Below, piece after piece: positions 21,477-34,284 of a stretch of DNA of 64,000 bases (within the stretch, counting starts at the first letter, position 1; each line of letters begins with the position of its first letter). Below the pieces are notes generated by a model. It worked only from the letters and a program-made list of their open reading frames with translations. It was not told the DNA's origin and searched no databases. The translations under genes were made by a program, and so were the position numbers. The stretch is from Tritrichomonas musculus. Taxonomy: Eukaryota; Parabasalia; Tritrichomonadida; Tritrichomonadidae. The DNA lies in NCBI GenBank assembly GCA_039105265.1, contig JAPFFF010000031.1, positions 744,001 to 808,000 of the forward strand. Direction: 5' to 3'.

Positions 21477-22571
21477 ATAAATTTGAAAGTTTGTTTTACT
21501 TATTAGAAATATAAAATTTTATATATATATTTCGAAAGATTAAAAAAAGTTTGTTTTACTTATAAATAATTAATTATATAATTAAATTGACCCAGTTTAA
21601 ACCTTGTTTTACTTAATCATGGCATACAGTATTATGTAAATAAAGATTGCTTTTTAAAGTATTTGTATCGAAATTTAATTTAAAATGAAATGATAAAACT
21701 GTATTTAAATGTTAGGAAGTGACACTGATTAAAATATTATTTATTGTAAATTTCAAGAAGTAATAATATTACTTTAATTAAAATCTAATTTGAATGTAAT
21801 TTAATTTAATTAAAATAAACTATAGTAAAATAGTCGGGAGTATGATAGGAACTTTTTATTAAATAAATTAATTGAAAAAATAAAATTCTTAACTTTTTCA
21901 TAACTCAGTTCACTCCCGACTTATTTGAAAGAGCTTTTTGAGAGATTAAAACAAAATTTAGTTAGCATAAAAACATTTATTTTATCAAATATCAGAAAGA
22001 ATTCCTGCTAATTTTGAATTCTATAACAAGTAAATAAGCAAAATTAATTGTTTTTGCATTTTAAAAGTAATGATTTCTTATTAATTGTTGAGAATTCCTA
22101 TTGAATATTTAAAGTAATATATATTGATTTTTTATAGATTTAATAATAAATTTTGGTATTGCTACATGGTATTTAGTGATAATTTTAGGCAGAAAAATCG
22201 GGGATTCTAATTATCAGATAGATATAATAAAAGAGCTGGAATACTTTGAAATTTCTCAAGTAGGTGTTTGTAATTTAATAATAACTTCTGATGGCGAATT
22301 AATTTTGCTTTATAGCTATTATGATTATGAATAATAATATTTTGCTTGCATATTATTGGGAAAAAATCCATAAATTTGTACTTAATGACAAAAAAACTTA
22401 ATTATTTGAATCCAAAGAACTTTTGTGTCAAAGAAAAGGCAATAAATGGTTATTTTGTCTACGTTTTGTTTGTTTATAAATTAGGAAAAAATAGATGAAC
22501 TTTTTGAATGCTCCTGACTTTTTAACTTTAGTTTATAAAGCATAATGATGAAAATAATCACCCTGATTAGG
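21476..22571. other. Non-coding spacer with small repeats
   Basis: AGTTTGTTTTACTTA occurs at about 21487 and 21548, with a related copy near 21603. A short inverted pair AGTCGGGAGT/ACTCCCGACT at 21832-21921 may be a 90-bp mini-element. I see no gene here. Confidence 0.55.
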
Positions 22572-23783
22572 TCATTTGTCGGATCTTTTAATTCGTGATT
22601 TTCGGCGACGCCTACATCTTGTACCATGTGCATCAACAATCATTCCGAATAATTTCTTTTCAATAACATCTAATCCCGAATTGCATCTTCATAACTGGAC
22701 TCATTTTTACAACCAAGTTCAGCAATAGTTTGAATTCTTGATTTAATCTCCAAATATCTTTCTTTGATAGATGCTGTATAATTTGTTGTTTCTATTTCGA
22801 AATCAGTCAATTCGTCTGATTTACTTATTAATGATAATTCCAACTTTTGATTTGAAATGACCCATCTTGGAGATATCAATTTTCCAAGAGTTTCCATAAG
22901 AATATCTTTGTTTTTCATTACTTTCTTTATATGTGAGCATGGTAAACCACAATTAGTCAATTTTCCACAAGAGTATGACCTGTTTTTGTTATTTCTTACA
23001 TAAAAAGAATCATTTGTTTTTGTTTCAGTTACTTTCCAAATAACATCTACATCTGTAACAATTAAATCATTACCTCTATTTAAAGAACCATTTAAAGCTT
23101 CTGCTATTCTTTTATCAATTTTAAAAATTTCATAAAACTCAATATTTCTGATCCAAATGCTTTTTTAATTTTTGGTGCTTTTATATAATGTCTGTTCATT
23201 GATCTTCTTCTGTCGGCACTGGTAATGACGTTTCTCATTTCACTTAATGTTAAAGATTGTGTTCCTAAATATTGTTTTATGTTTGAGTTGTGTGATTCTG
23301 AAATTGAACTTGTAACATATCCTAGTGAAAATGTTTCTTTTGTAAAAGCCTTTGTAAAAATGTAAAAAATTCGTCACCTGTAGGAAATTTAAAGCTGCAA
23401 AGATTCTCTTCAGTGAAAAAATTATGATGAACTTGATCACCATCTTCTTCTTCCTCCTCTTCCCCATCATCATCATCAGAATTGTCATCATTGTTATAAA
23501 AAGGCATGATTTTTTCTATTTCCATATATGGAAGAAAAACTCTATTTTTAGATTTTTTTTTAAATATATATTTCCCTGAAATAAATTTAATTCCCTGCAT
23601 TAAATCATCATTATCAAGTTCATATAGCATAATTCCACCAAGAAAAGAAGGAAGATTTCTTTTTTTTTTTAAAGATTGCATTGAAATCAACATATTTTCA
23701 TTTGATTGTGTAACCCTAATTATCTTAGCTTTGACCATCACTTGTTGGTTAAAATGAGAAGAGTTTAGTTGGAAGAGTTCCAT
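22572..23783 (-). pseudogene. MULE transposase remnant lacking the catalytic core
   Basis: The N-terminal part (from the ATG at 23783, MELFQLNSSHFNQQ) ends in a D/E-rich stretch and a frame change near 23320. The C-terminal part near 22970-22900 has a SWIM-type zinc finger, seen as SCGKLTNCGLPCSHIKK, followed by a basic tail (RCRRRRKSRIKRSDK) in another frame. The DDE segment that should lie between them is missing, so the gene has at least two frame changes and an internal deletion. The ATG at 23885 is an artefact of the MITE inserted just upstream, whose end supplies the extra residues. Confidence 0.7.
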
Positions 23784-23873
23784 CTTTGTATAAAAAAATG
23801 AAAAGTCTAAAAAGGTCAATAGAAGGTCAATTTTCCGTTTAGGTAAAAAAAAAATCGCTTTTAAATTTATATA

Positions 23874-25333
23874 GTTGGTGGACATAATTCTGTTTTGGAG
23901 ACATAATTATGTTTTCACATCATTTCTATATATTCAAATTGGACTTTTAAAAAAACAATTGTAGAACAATTAATATCATATTGGATACATTCTATTCCCC
24001 GATTTTCATTCACTTTTATCAAACTAAATTTGATCATAAATATGATATCGAATTTTTAATTTCTGAATATTTTTTTATTATTTGAAAAAAATTATAATTT
24101 ACTTTTCATCTATAATTAAAATGTATCATTATTATTTATTGAAATAAAATAGATAATTAGAAAAAATGGTTTCATTTTCATTTCACTACTCAAAAAACCC
24201 ATTTCATATCACATTTCATGCTTTTACCATAAAAAAAAGGTTGTTTTAATTTGCTCTAACATAGTTATTATTTTAGAATATAATGTATATATTATATTTT
24301 AGAAAAAAATTTATTGAAATAATAATTATATAAAAAGAAAAAGTGTTTTTAAAATATGACAAAAATCTTTCATACAAAATTACTAATTTTGAAAAATGAG
24401 CTTATTTCATTTCAAATTAGATGCAGTATTAATCATCTATATGATGCATATAATATATTAAATATAATAATATGGTTGAAAAAGGATCAATCTAGGAAAA
24501 ATTTCATTTTTCTTTTTTTCATTCAAAATCATTCATAAATCACTCATACATAATTGATATGATTTCAGAATTACATTATTTGATAATACATACAATGAAA
24601 TATATTATTAATCCTCTAAAAATCATTGTTGCCCATCAAGATTTCAGGTTTTTCTAAGAAATATACAAATTACACTTTTTTATTTTTTTCTATTATAATA
24701 GCATTAAAAATAGCAATTAATCAATAAATATTAGGTAAGTATAGAAGAACTATTAAAATAATGAAAATAATTTCTCAATGTCTAAAATTGAAAGTCTTTT
24801 TCAGTTATTTCAGAAGTTACTCTTTTTCATTAAGGTAATAGATCTTGAGTAGAACCGCCAATTTTATTCTTTCAATATCATTATACTATATGCATTATAT
24901 CAAATATTTAAATAAAAATTTAAAAGTTTTTATTTTTTATTGGAAAAAAACAAAAAAGTGATATGATTTTTAACTTTATTTTGTGCATCAAAATTTTCTT
25001 ATATGAAAGTTTTTAGATATCAATTATCTGACAAAATTATATCATTACTAATTATGAATTAATGATATTATTATTAAATCCCAAGTTTCAATTATTGAGA
25101 ATAAAATAAGCATTTTAACTTTTTTTTACATTAATGGCAAAATTTCATATAAATCACAAATATAATAGCTCATTTAATTAAATAATGATGTACATAAAAT
25201 ACATTAATAAAGTATATAATATTATTAAATTATCTTTAAAAAGTATTGAGAAAAATGTGTTTTATTTTTGTGTACCATTCAAAAAGTTGAGCAAACATGA
25301 TTATGTCCCAAAAACATAATTATGTTCACCAAC
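23874..25333. mobile_element. TA-flanked non-autonomous element upstream of the MULE remnant
   Basis: The inverted ends begin GTTGGTGGACATAATTCTG and GTTGGTGAACATAATTATG and stay similar for about 38 bp. TA dinucleotides flank them (23872-23873 and 25334-25335). The 1.46-kb interior is A+T-rich and has no transposase. Confidence 0.78.
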
Positions 25334-26340
25334 TATATTGAAATAATAGTATTAATTGTATATATTTAAATAATAAATGATTAATAATTTCAAATAATTG
25401 TTCATGTTTTATTTTTTTGAAAATTAAATTAAATTTGTTGAACAAATGTTCAGTGACATTTTCACTTCTGAGAAATGACAAACATTTTGATAAAATAAAA
25501 GTAATTTCGTAATATAAACGATGTATTTGTTATTATTTCGAATTAAAAATAAATTATTTGGTCAAATGTTCAGTGATATTTCAACTTCTGAGAAATGTCA
25601 AACAATTTGATATAAAAAATGCACGCGGGCTTTACATAAATAATTTTTTTGATATTACTTTGAAATAAAAGTAAACTCTTTTGTCAAATAAGTCAAATAT
25701 AAATTGTTGAATTCCTCTAATCAGAAATAATATATAAATAATGAACCCCATTTGTTTCTCCATGCACTTCGTCCTGATAAAAAAACTTATTCATTCATTT
25801 GATACTTAGCTAATATCATTTACTTTTGGTTTTGTGCTAGTAATGAATTCGCCCGCCTTTTCTCTATCGTACCTTTCTGAAAAAGTTCATATACCCATCT
25901 CAATTTTTTTGACACTTTTATCTGAAAAAGTTGTATCGTCATTCCCCATTCAAAAAGTGGAGACCTTGCTGGCTAGGTAATTAGCAAGCCTTGCCAGAAA
26001 ATATTACTCCTATTATTATTATTAAAACCATTTATTTTATTTCACGGACGAGATACGAATTTCAATATTTTTTATTATTTGTTTTTACTTTCATTCATTA
26101 ATTTTTAGATAATAATAAATTTCGGAATATTTAAAACCTATATGATAATTCTCATCGGACAATATTTATCAAGGAACTTGCAATCAATCGATCTTTTCTG
26201 ATCGTGTATTAAAAAGTGTACATAGAAATTTGAATTATATTCAAAAAGTTTCAAATCCGAGTTTCCCCTTAAAGATTTTCATTCTACATTTCTAAATTCA
26301 AAAAGTTTAAAATTTTAAATTCTTTATTGAAAATTTAAAA
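25334..26340. other. Non-coding spacer with tandem and dispersed repeats
   Basis: Two tandem copies of about 119 bp start with CAAATGTTCAGTGA near 25445 and 25564; they contain the partner of the 18455 repeat. Further on are several copies of TTCAAAAAGT (25949, 26240, 26297). The segment after 26240, reading AATCCGAGTTTCCCCTTAAA, resembles one at about 32310. I see no gene. Confidence 0.55.
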
Positions 26341-26965
26341 TTAATGATAAAGATTATAAATAGTTTTATCTGGACTTTGATGAACTTTTGCAAGCCTTTC
26401 TTCAATACTATCTATTAGCTCGTTTATTGTGGGCCATTTTAGTTTTTCCCAGATATCAGAGACGATAGTTTTCAATTCTTCAACCGAGCTTGGATTTCTC
26501 TCTTCAACCTCAGCCTCCATTATAGCCCAGACAATTTCAATCACATTCAAATCTGGGCTATATGGAGGCCATTCCAGTACTCGCAAACCTAACTCAGATA
26601 GAACAACCTTAGTTTCTGCTGATCTATGAGCTGGGGCGTTGCCTTGCTGAATATCCAGTTTCCAACGCCCCAGCATCTTCAATGAATGTACTATTGAAAA
26701 AGATATCTTCAAGATAATTTTCATTTTGACGCTCTTTTCAAAAAATATTAAGGGTCCTTTAAAGTTCCAACCTATTTTGCATTTTGGTTTCATAAACTCT
26801 TTCTTTTGGGTTAGTTTCTTTAACAGCTTTTGAAAAAGTGTTATATGATATTTCTGAAATTTTGGATGTTTGCGTTATATCATTCTTATTTTGCTCATAT
26901 ATCTTACGAATGAATAAATAACGCTCATTTATTGGCGTTTTTATTAGGACATCATGAAAATTCAT
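26341..26965 (-). pseudogene. Tc1/mariner transposase remnant
   Basis: The part downstream of 26793 shows unmistakable Tc1 motifs: QQGNAPAHRSAE and WPPYSPDLNVIEIVWAIME. In the standard motif QQDNAPAH the aspartate is catalytic; here it is glycine. The N-terminal helix-turn-helix part (MNFHDVLIKTPINERY, 26759-26965) is in a different frame, and the first catalytic aspartate region is not seen, so part of the core is lost. I could not find the inverted ends of the element. It lies just before the MITE at 27121. Confidence 0.85.
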
Positions 26966-27120
26966 TTATCAAAATAAAGTTTTAAAGTTTTTTAAAAGTT
27001 TTTAATTCAATTTTAATTCAATTAAAATTTTTAATTTTTCACATCACGTTTCTCCCACTATAACGAACAATCCAAATTAGAGCGCTCCAATTTAATTATA
27101 TAATTATTATATAATTACTA

Positions 27121-27607
27121 GGGTTGACTGTTTAGTGAAATGACTGTCCCTACCTTCACTTTTTCTAAAAAATACGTTATTTTGTCACTTTTTTGGACAG
27201 AAAATCGTTATTTACGTCTATATTTGGTCGGAAAATACTCAAAATTTGAATGAGCAGTCCACCAACAAAAATGATGGATAGTTTTTTCTTTAGTTAATTA
27301 ATCAAAGTGTTTCAAAGATAGCAATTGATTTTTAAAATAAATTGGAGAGGAAAAAACGTTGACCAAAATTTTGAAAGCAATTAAATGAGTATTATCAAAT
27401 ATTGAAAAACAATAAAAATTTTATTCCGATAAAAATCAAAAATTTTCTCATTCTCATCGAAACAAATATCAATTCAAAATTTGAGGGGCTGTCCACAATT
27501 GAATTGGCTGTCCAAATATGGACAGATTTGGACAGCGGACAGCTGGTGTAAAAAAATACTTTGCTTTTTGGATAGTCTCCTTTGAAAAAGTTGTGGACAG
27601 TCAACCC
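27121..27607. mobile_element. GGACAGTC MITE, 487 bp, TA-flanked
   Basis: The ends are GGGTTGACTGT and its inverse, with TA at 27119-27120 and 27608-27609. The interior repeats GGACAG/CTGTCC many times near the ends, probably as transposase-binding subterminal sites. A second, truncated copy of its right end lies at 4540-4588. Confidence 0.8.
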
Positions 27608-27771
27608 TAGTATTGGCCTCGCAAGTTTTTTCTTACATTCACAATATTTGATATATCACATATAATAAATTGAGATAAAGAGTATTGAATGGAATTGTGA
27701 GAATTCAATTTCTCACAAAATATAACCATATTTTGATGATACTCATTAAAATATTTAAATAGAGTTTATGA

Positions 27772-27772
<1 letters not shown>

Positions 27773-27802
<30 letters not shown>
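27773..27802. repeat. Poly-A tract
   Basis: This is a run of about 30 A on the plus strand. No gene or retroposed body precedes it, so I treat it as a homopolymer like the T tracts at 18610, 20888, 21444 and 43882. Confidence 0.9.
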
Positions 27803-27805
<3 letters not shown>

Positions 27806-27889
27806 GAAATAATGAATGTCCTACTTAAAAAAGCAGCTTTTCAATGGAAGGCTAAACGATTTCATTAATTATTCTAAGAGTGAAAAATA

Positions 27890-28297
27890 GGGGAATCGTA
27901 TTTTTCTACGCCACTTTTTGAAAACTTTTAAACTTTTTGAATACCTTTTTATACATTTTTTATTCAATTTTTGCTAAATAATGCATAAATATTTAGTTCA
28001 AATGGCTTCCCGATTCATCCAGCAATTCAAGGAGCCTGATTCGGCTTCGCGCAGCCCTGTGGTGATCACTGGTGCGTATATTCCTGAAAAATTATGTAAA
28101 AATAAAAAAAAATTATATCAAAAAAAGCAAATAGTTATAATTTTAAGAGAAAATTTAAATTTACGATTTTTTTGGTTAATTTTCTTAACAGAGTAAGTTA
28201 AATTTCACCTTAAGATGGTGGTTTTTTACTTTCCATGAATAGCTATTCATGGATAGAAAAACCATTCAAAAAGTGGCGTAGAAAAAAACGATTGTCC
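27890..28297. mobile_element. Pack-MULE-like element with captured fragment
   Basis: The inverted ends read GGGGAATCGTATTTTTCTACG and GGACAATCGTTTTTTTCTACG, and both continue GCCACTTTTTGAA. The 10-bp target duplication GTGAAAAATA is perfect (27880-27889 and 28298-28307), as MULEs make. About 85 bp inside (28003-28085) is much richer in G and C than the rest and reads as MASRFIQQFKEPDSASRSPV. It looks like a captured coding fragment. I do not call the 27981-28196 frame a gene. Confidence 0.78.
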
Positions 28298-28307
28298 GTG
28301 AAAAATA

Positions 28308-29480
28308 AACTATTGAATATTAATTTTTTTTGAATTATTATAGTTTTCACTCAAAAAAACATTTTTTTAATGAATATCTCATAGATTTACCTAATTAAAA
28401 TATTTTTTCAAAATAAACCATATGAAAAAAATATAACGATTTCTATACAAAATATTGAAAAAATTATCAGAAAAAAAATTGTGAAGTTTGAGAGCTTGCG
28501 AGGTCTAGACAATAGTAGAGTTACTGAAACTAAATTTTTTCGGGGGCCCTTCTGAAAAAGTGGAAATCAAAATGCTTTTATTGAATAAAATACTGTGATT
28601 TTTTTGATTTTATTATTAATAATAAATAAAGCATTCGTTATAGTAATTAATATAATAATATATAGTAAACTAGATGGAAAAAGCATCAATAATGACGGGT
28701 AATGTAAAAAGCTTCTCCTGATTTTTTTTTGAATGGTTGAACCATTGATAATGGTTTTAAACTATTTAATACAATATAAATAAAAACAAATTTTTTTGGA
28801 TTTTTCAAAATATTAATTTTTTGCTGAAAAAAACATAGATCAATATTGGGAAATGATTTTTACTGTTTTTTAACAAAGGTATGGAAACTTCTATCCACTC
28901 GACAGATCATTTTTCTTTCAAAATATAATTTTTAAATGACAGTATTAATGATAAATATAAAATAAAAATGACATATTTTTCGAGAGGAATTTAAGATAAA
29001 AATCAATTATTTTTTTGTAAAAAATTGAATCTTAACCTGGTTATCTTAATTCAAAAAACAATTTTACAAATGTGTCCACTTTTTGAACCTTCCTCTCATC
29101 TGATCAATAAAAAATTATTGTGGTCCGATACTCTCAAAAAGTGAAAAAATTGAATCCTAATCTGGTTATCCTAATTCAAAAAACAATCTTTTTTTATTTT
29201 TTTTATTTATATTATTTTTAAATATAATTATATAAGTAATTTATATTTCATGAGGAAGAACTCGAAATTTATCATTTTTTATATTTATATCACAAGTGAT
29301 ATGAATTATTTTAACCTAAAAGGCGAATTATTTTTTACCTAAAAGGCGAATTTCAAAATTTTGAAAATTATGAGTTTATACAGGAAATTGTTTTCTAATT
29401 TTCTTCATATTGATATTAAAAATTCTATTCCCAATTCGTTCAAATCACTTTTTCCATTTTTATTGTTGATTATACATCAT
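28308..29480. other. Non-coding spacer with a 124-bp-spaced direct repeat
   Basis: A block of about 45 bp containing CTGGTTATC and AATTCAAAAAACAAT appears near 29020 and again near 29143. The sequence between carries two more copies of the CTTTTTGAA motif. From about 29290 an AAGTGATATGAATT segment has a diverged inverted partner near 29935; these may be the worn ends of a larger element around the hairpin at 29481. I see no gene. Confidence 0.55.
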
Positions 29481-29779
29481 GGATAAGCAAACCAAGCAAA
29501 GATTATTCATTTTTAATATTTTTTCCTAAAACTCAAGCAAATTCGCCAAATTTACTAAATAAAAGCGATTTACAAAATAACTATCGTAAAAATTCCAGCA
29601 CATAGTTGGCAGATGAAAAAACTATCGATAATTTATTTGTTTATAAGGAAAATAAAACATACTGGAATTAATAAAAGAATTATTTTGTAAATCGCTTTTA
29701 TTTAGTGAGTTTTTTGAATTTGTTTGAGCTTTAGGAAAAGACATTCTAAAATAATTATCTTTGCATGGTTTGCTTTTCC
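29481..29779. repeat. 300-bp foldback MITE
   Basis: The arms start GGATAAGCAAACCAAGCAAA and, inverted, GGAAAAGCAAACCATGCAAA. The inner arm block CTAAATAAAAGCGATTTACA is exact in both arms. A diverged direct copy of the right arm follows at about 29806-29900. No target duplication is clear. Confidence 0.78.
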
Positions 29780-30062
29780 ACGTTGCGCTGGGATATACCT
29801 AAAAATTGTTTTGTAAACTACTCTTATTTAGTTATTTTGTTGAGTTTATTTGTGTCTTTGGAAGAATTACTTTAAAAAAATAAATTAACCTTTTTGGTCA
29901 AAAAATTTTCATCTTTATTGGTCAATAATAAAATTCATATCATCAATGATATGAACTATACAAAAAATTGATAACATCATATAAGATCTCCAAATCCACT
30001 CGAAAAACATGGCCTTTTTTTTATATTATTTTCTAATAAATAAAAAAATGAAGAACATATAA

Positions 30063-30772
30063 GGTAGACTTTTTTTTGGACAAAATCGGCACCTTTTACA
30101 ATAACCGTTTTTTGTAAAGTCCAAAATCGGCACCTTTTACATCAAATAAACATTCAAAATCAATTTTTTACAAAAATGAAAATAAAAAAAATAAAATAAT
30201 TATATATAAATGTTTATTAAAATAGAATTATGATAATATTTGGATTAGTTTTAATCTATTTTTTATATAATTATGAATAATAAATGAAAAAAAGAAAACT
30301 ATCCAAAAGAATTCTTATAGAGTTAAATTGAACAAATCATGTGAAAATAATTCATTTGATTACTGTGAGCAAGGTCACACATGTGTGTATTAGTATTTCA
30401 TTTCAATTTGATATCTCCCAGAAACAAAGACAAATAAAATAATTAGCTACATGACTATTTTTTGGGCTTAATAGACATACTTTTGGCTACAAATCACTAA
30501 AAATGAAAAAATTCTGATATAAAAAATAAGTTTTTTTGCTAATATGATATTCAAATTAATGTACAGTGAATTGAGATTATGATCATGTAGAACACATCAT
30601 CGATAAAAGTCTGTATTACCTCGAGCTTGCTGTATATATGAATGCTTTAATATAAAAAAAAATGATTTTCAATAGATAAATGGTTATACGTTTATTGTTT
30701 TTTTAACAAATTCTATTGATATATTTTGAATAGATAAATGGCCTGCTGATTTTGTCCTTTTTGGAGTCTACC
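30063..30772. mobile_element. Non-autonomous element with 8-bp TSD ACATATAA
   Basis: The inverted ends start GGTAGACT and share GGACAAAATC after a short T-rich or CCAAAAA segment. The duplication ACATATAA is perfect at 30055-30062 and 30773-30780. Subterminal copies of AAAATCGGCACCTTTTACA occur near the left end. It carries no gene. Confidence 0.85.
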
Positions 30773-30780
30773 ACATATAA

Positions 30781-32507
30781 AATAACTAAAAACATTTGTC
30801 GACTCGTTTATCTTTAAGGATGACCTAGGATATTGATTGTGAAAACACATGCAAATAATTGATAGAGTATTGAATTCATTCAAATTTTACATTTATAAAA
30901 AAAGTAATACCAAAGATGCGAATCATCAATTTGGACTACTAACCGAGTTGAAAAATTGATATGCTTTGATTAAATCTTATTTTACAAGGATTAAACAATT
31001 CGAATATTATTGTTGAATATATTTTGATAATTTTCAAAAAATACTCACTTTTTATACTTTATTAATCAAATTTCAAAATTTATAAATGGAAAACATCATC
31101 ATTGCCATAATTCAAACCAAATATTTTGATTTTTCAAGTGCTATATCATTTGAATTTTTAATAATTATTTTTTATATTTTTTTACTTTTGTATATTTTAT
31201 TGAACTATTCCATGACGTTTACAAGAAAGAAATTTCATCATACCTCTCTTTATTGAAGATAAAAAAATTTTTTTTTTATTAATTTTCTGTTGAAACATTG
31301 AATAATTAATTTGCATATTATTTATGATCTAAAAATATATTATCCAAAATTAATCATAAAATATAATATAAACATTTTTTATTAAATATATGAAAGATAA
31401 AATTAATATAAATTTTCATATTAATCAAAATAAATAATAATTTTCATATGTAAAATTTGAAATAATTATAAATTTCTACTCTCATTTTTCAATAAGGAAA
31501 ATTTTATTAATAACTTTTGAATACCCAAAAAAAAAATTGAATGATCATATAAAAAAAATGGTCCAAAAATTTTTTTTGGTATTTTCCTTTTTTAAAGCTT
31601 CCCTGAACATTTAAATTCTGCTACAATTGTTGATTCCTTAAACACTATTATTAATTTATCGATTGCAATAATCAAATACGAAATTTTTGAAAAATATCAA
31701 TATCAATTTGGTGTTTGAATTAATATAATGAAAAGCAATATGGTTAAATGATTTATTTACCAAAATTAGACACGTATGAATATTTATATTTTTAATGAAA
31801 CCTTATGTAAGAGGAGATCCGAGTTTTTGCATGGGTTTACTTTTTTACCGCTTTTTTTATATCAAATCAAATTATTGAAATTAAATTTAATCAGCATAGT
31901 CCTACGTCAAATATTCTGAATTTTTAAATGGTATAGTCCTCGAATCTTAAATACTTTTAGAAAAAAAGTTTTTGTTGGCTGTTGAGCCTATTAAATGCAA
32001 ATTATCTCAATATAAGAATGCAGTTGTTATTATTAATCATATTAGTTTTGGTTTACACATGATATTCTTATTGTTTGCCATTTAATTTTTTAATAAACAT
32101 TGCTTAACATTTACATCCGAAATTTAGCATATATCTTAAAATTTTTTTATCATAATATTTAATGATTTCGGTATAAAATTAAAATTCCAAATATTTTACA
32201 TATTTCCCCAAAATATAAAAAGCTATAAATGATTTGAAAGTCATAAAACAAATCGTTTTTTTGGAAGACTCTTTCAAAAATTTAAGAAAAAAATTGAAAT
32301 AGTATTCAAAAAGTTTTAGATCGGAGTTCGTCCTTAAATTGATTTTTTCTTAAAAAAACATTTTTTTCTCATTATGCATTTTATGAAATTTGAATTAAGC
32401 ACTTTCATGCTATTTTTAAATATGTTAATAATATGATAAAACAATATTAGACATGTATTAAACTTTGATGAGGTTTTTTCCGTTGATCAAAAATTGCCAA
32501 TTTTTGG
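30781..32507. other. A+T-rich spacer with no gene
   Basis: I see no coding frame or bounded repeat. The only recurrent sequence is TTCAAAAAGT at 32305, followed by AGATCGGAGTTCGTCCTTAAA, a relative of the segment at 26240. Confidence 0.5.
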
Positions 32508-32697
32508 ATTTCATTTTAGACTTGTGCAAAGTCCAGGACAATAAAACTTTTCAAGGACAACCGCAGGACTTAGGACTTTGTCAGGACCATTTTTTTTTTT
32601 AAGAAAAAAAAAAGACATATTAAATTTTATTGAAAAAAACTATATATTCAACTTTTCCTTTTAATATGGATTTTTTTTAAAAATCTATAAATATATA

Positions 32698-33470
32698 CAG
32701 CTGTTTCGGAAATAGATTAGAATTTTTTGGAAATAAAATAGCATGATTTGAATGGTTTATAAAACCGCTAAAATATTTTTGGAAATAAAATATTTTTTTT
32801 TGGAAATAAAATAGTGAACGATTATTTTGCATTCAATTTCCAATATTTTTGTTGATGAAAAACATTTAAATCAGAAGCAAATATTAATTACATCTAAACA
32901 ATCTTTTGCCAATTTAATATATTTTGACAGATGTTATTAAAAAGATACTTTATAATTGATATTTCACCGGTTGCATAATATCTTTTTTAAATTATATCCT
33001 GGATAAAACAAAAAGAAAATTTCTTTTCATATTCGATATAATAATCCATAATAATCATAAATAAAGTGATTTTTTCATTAATGAAAGAGTTTTTTCAAAA
33101 TATTCATTATCATCAATTTTCATATTAAAAATCATAAAAAATGCATAATTGTCGATAAATTGAAGATTTTATTGAGTAATTTTGGATGAAAACAATATTT
33201 TAGTAATATCATATTAAAAACACTATAACATACTCTATGTTTCATATTGAACTGTTAAAAACAAAACTCATGTATATATTAGCATAATAATGTGTAAAAC
33301 GCCATAAAATTTCTTTAATCTATCTTTTAATTCCGTTTTTAAGTATGATAAAATTGAATATAAAATGATCGTTCCTATTTTATTTCCAAAAAAAAGTATT
33401 TAATTTCCAAAAAAATAAAACGGTTACTATTTTATTTCCAAAAAATTCTAATCTATTTCCGAAACAGCTG
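32698..33470. mobile_element. Nested TA-flanked MITE, 773 bp
   Basis: The 44-bp inverted ends are identical as I read them and start CAGCTGTTTCGGAAATAGAT. TA flanks both sides (32696-32697 and 33471-33472). Copies of TTTTGGAAATAAAATA recur just inside the ends. Identical ends point to a young insertion. Confidence 0.9.
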
Positions 33471-33583
33471 TAAATAAAAAAAGATTGTTCACTTAATATT
33501 TTACTGATTTTATAACTTATATATGAAGTTATCCGTTTTAATGAGAATTAAAAACTTTCGGGCAGAATTAAATGATCAACATA

Positions 33584-34284
33584 AACTGGTTCTCAACGGT
33601 TGTACAAGTATTTGAGAGCAATTCAAATTTCGTATTTGAAATTTCGTTAATATCTAAATTTATAATGAATATTTATTTTATATACTTTCATAATTAACAA
33701 TATAATGTTTGATTAGTTATAATGATTAAATAAGTTATTTAAAATATTGTTAAATTGTGCATTTAATTGCTTTTTTAAATTTTCTTCAGAAATGAATAAA
33801 CTTCTATACAATTTTTGAATGTAGATAAATATAAATTCATGGAAAGAAAATTTTACATCATTCAAATTTTCAAAAGAAAAAATTATAATTGAATTCAAAT
33901 CATTTTTATTTAGTATTCCTTAGAGAAAGCTAATCAGAATCTCGTGTATCATTAGTAAAAATGTTCCAACGCAACAAATAGATGCAAATTACATGGCACT
34001 TTGGAGTAACTCAGAACGTTCCCATGATTAATGATAATCAAATTTCAAATAAATATAGGCTCATTACCAAACTATATAGCAATTCAGCAATACTAGCTTA
34101 CAAACTGTCATACATTTCCATTTCTTTTATTATATAAATCAAATCTAATCATAAATTCCTTTTTTTTATTCTTTTTTATTTAAATATGAAAAAACGGTTG
34201 TACAACCTAATTGAATTTTGAAAGTAGATAAATGTAAACTTTTGAATATCTCTCAATTAGTTGTATAACCGCTGAGAAGCAGTT
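33584..34284. mobile_element. Second nested TA-flanked MITE, 701 bp
   Basis: The left end reads AACTGGTTCTCAACGGTTGT and the right end, inverted, reads AACTGCTTCTCAGCGGTTAT. TA lies at 33582-33583 and 34285-34286. More differences than in its neighbour suggest an older insertion. A 61-residue frame inside is not a gene. Confidence 0.75.

Noticed and set aside
27773-27802. Poly-A tail of a retroposed gene
   Set aside because: No gene-like or SINE-like body precedes it and no target duplication is visible; similar homopolymers occur elsewhere in the window.
28003-28196. Spliced exon with a GTGCGT...TTAACAG intron
   Set aside because: The donor and acceptor do not match the trichomonad intron consensus well, and no following exon is readable.
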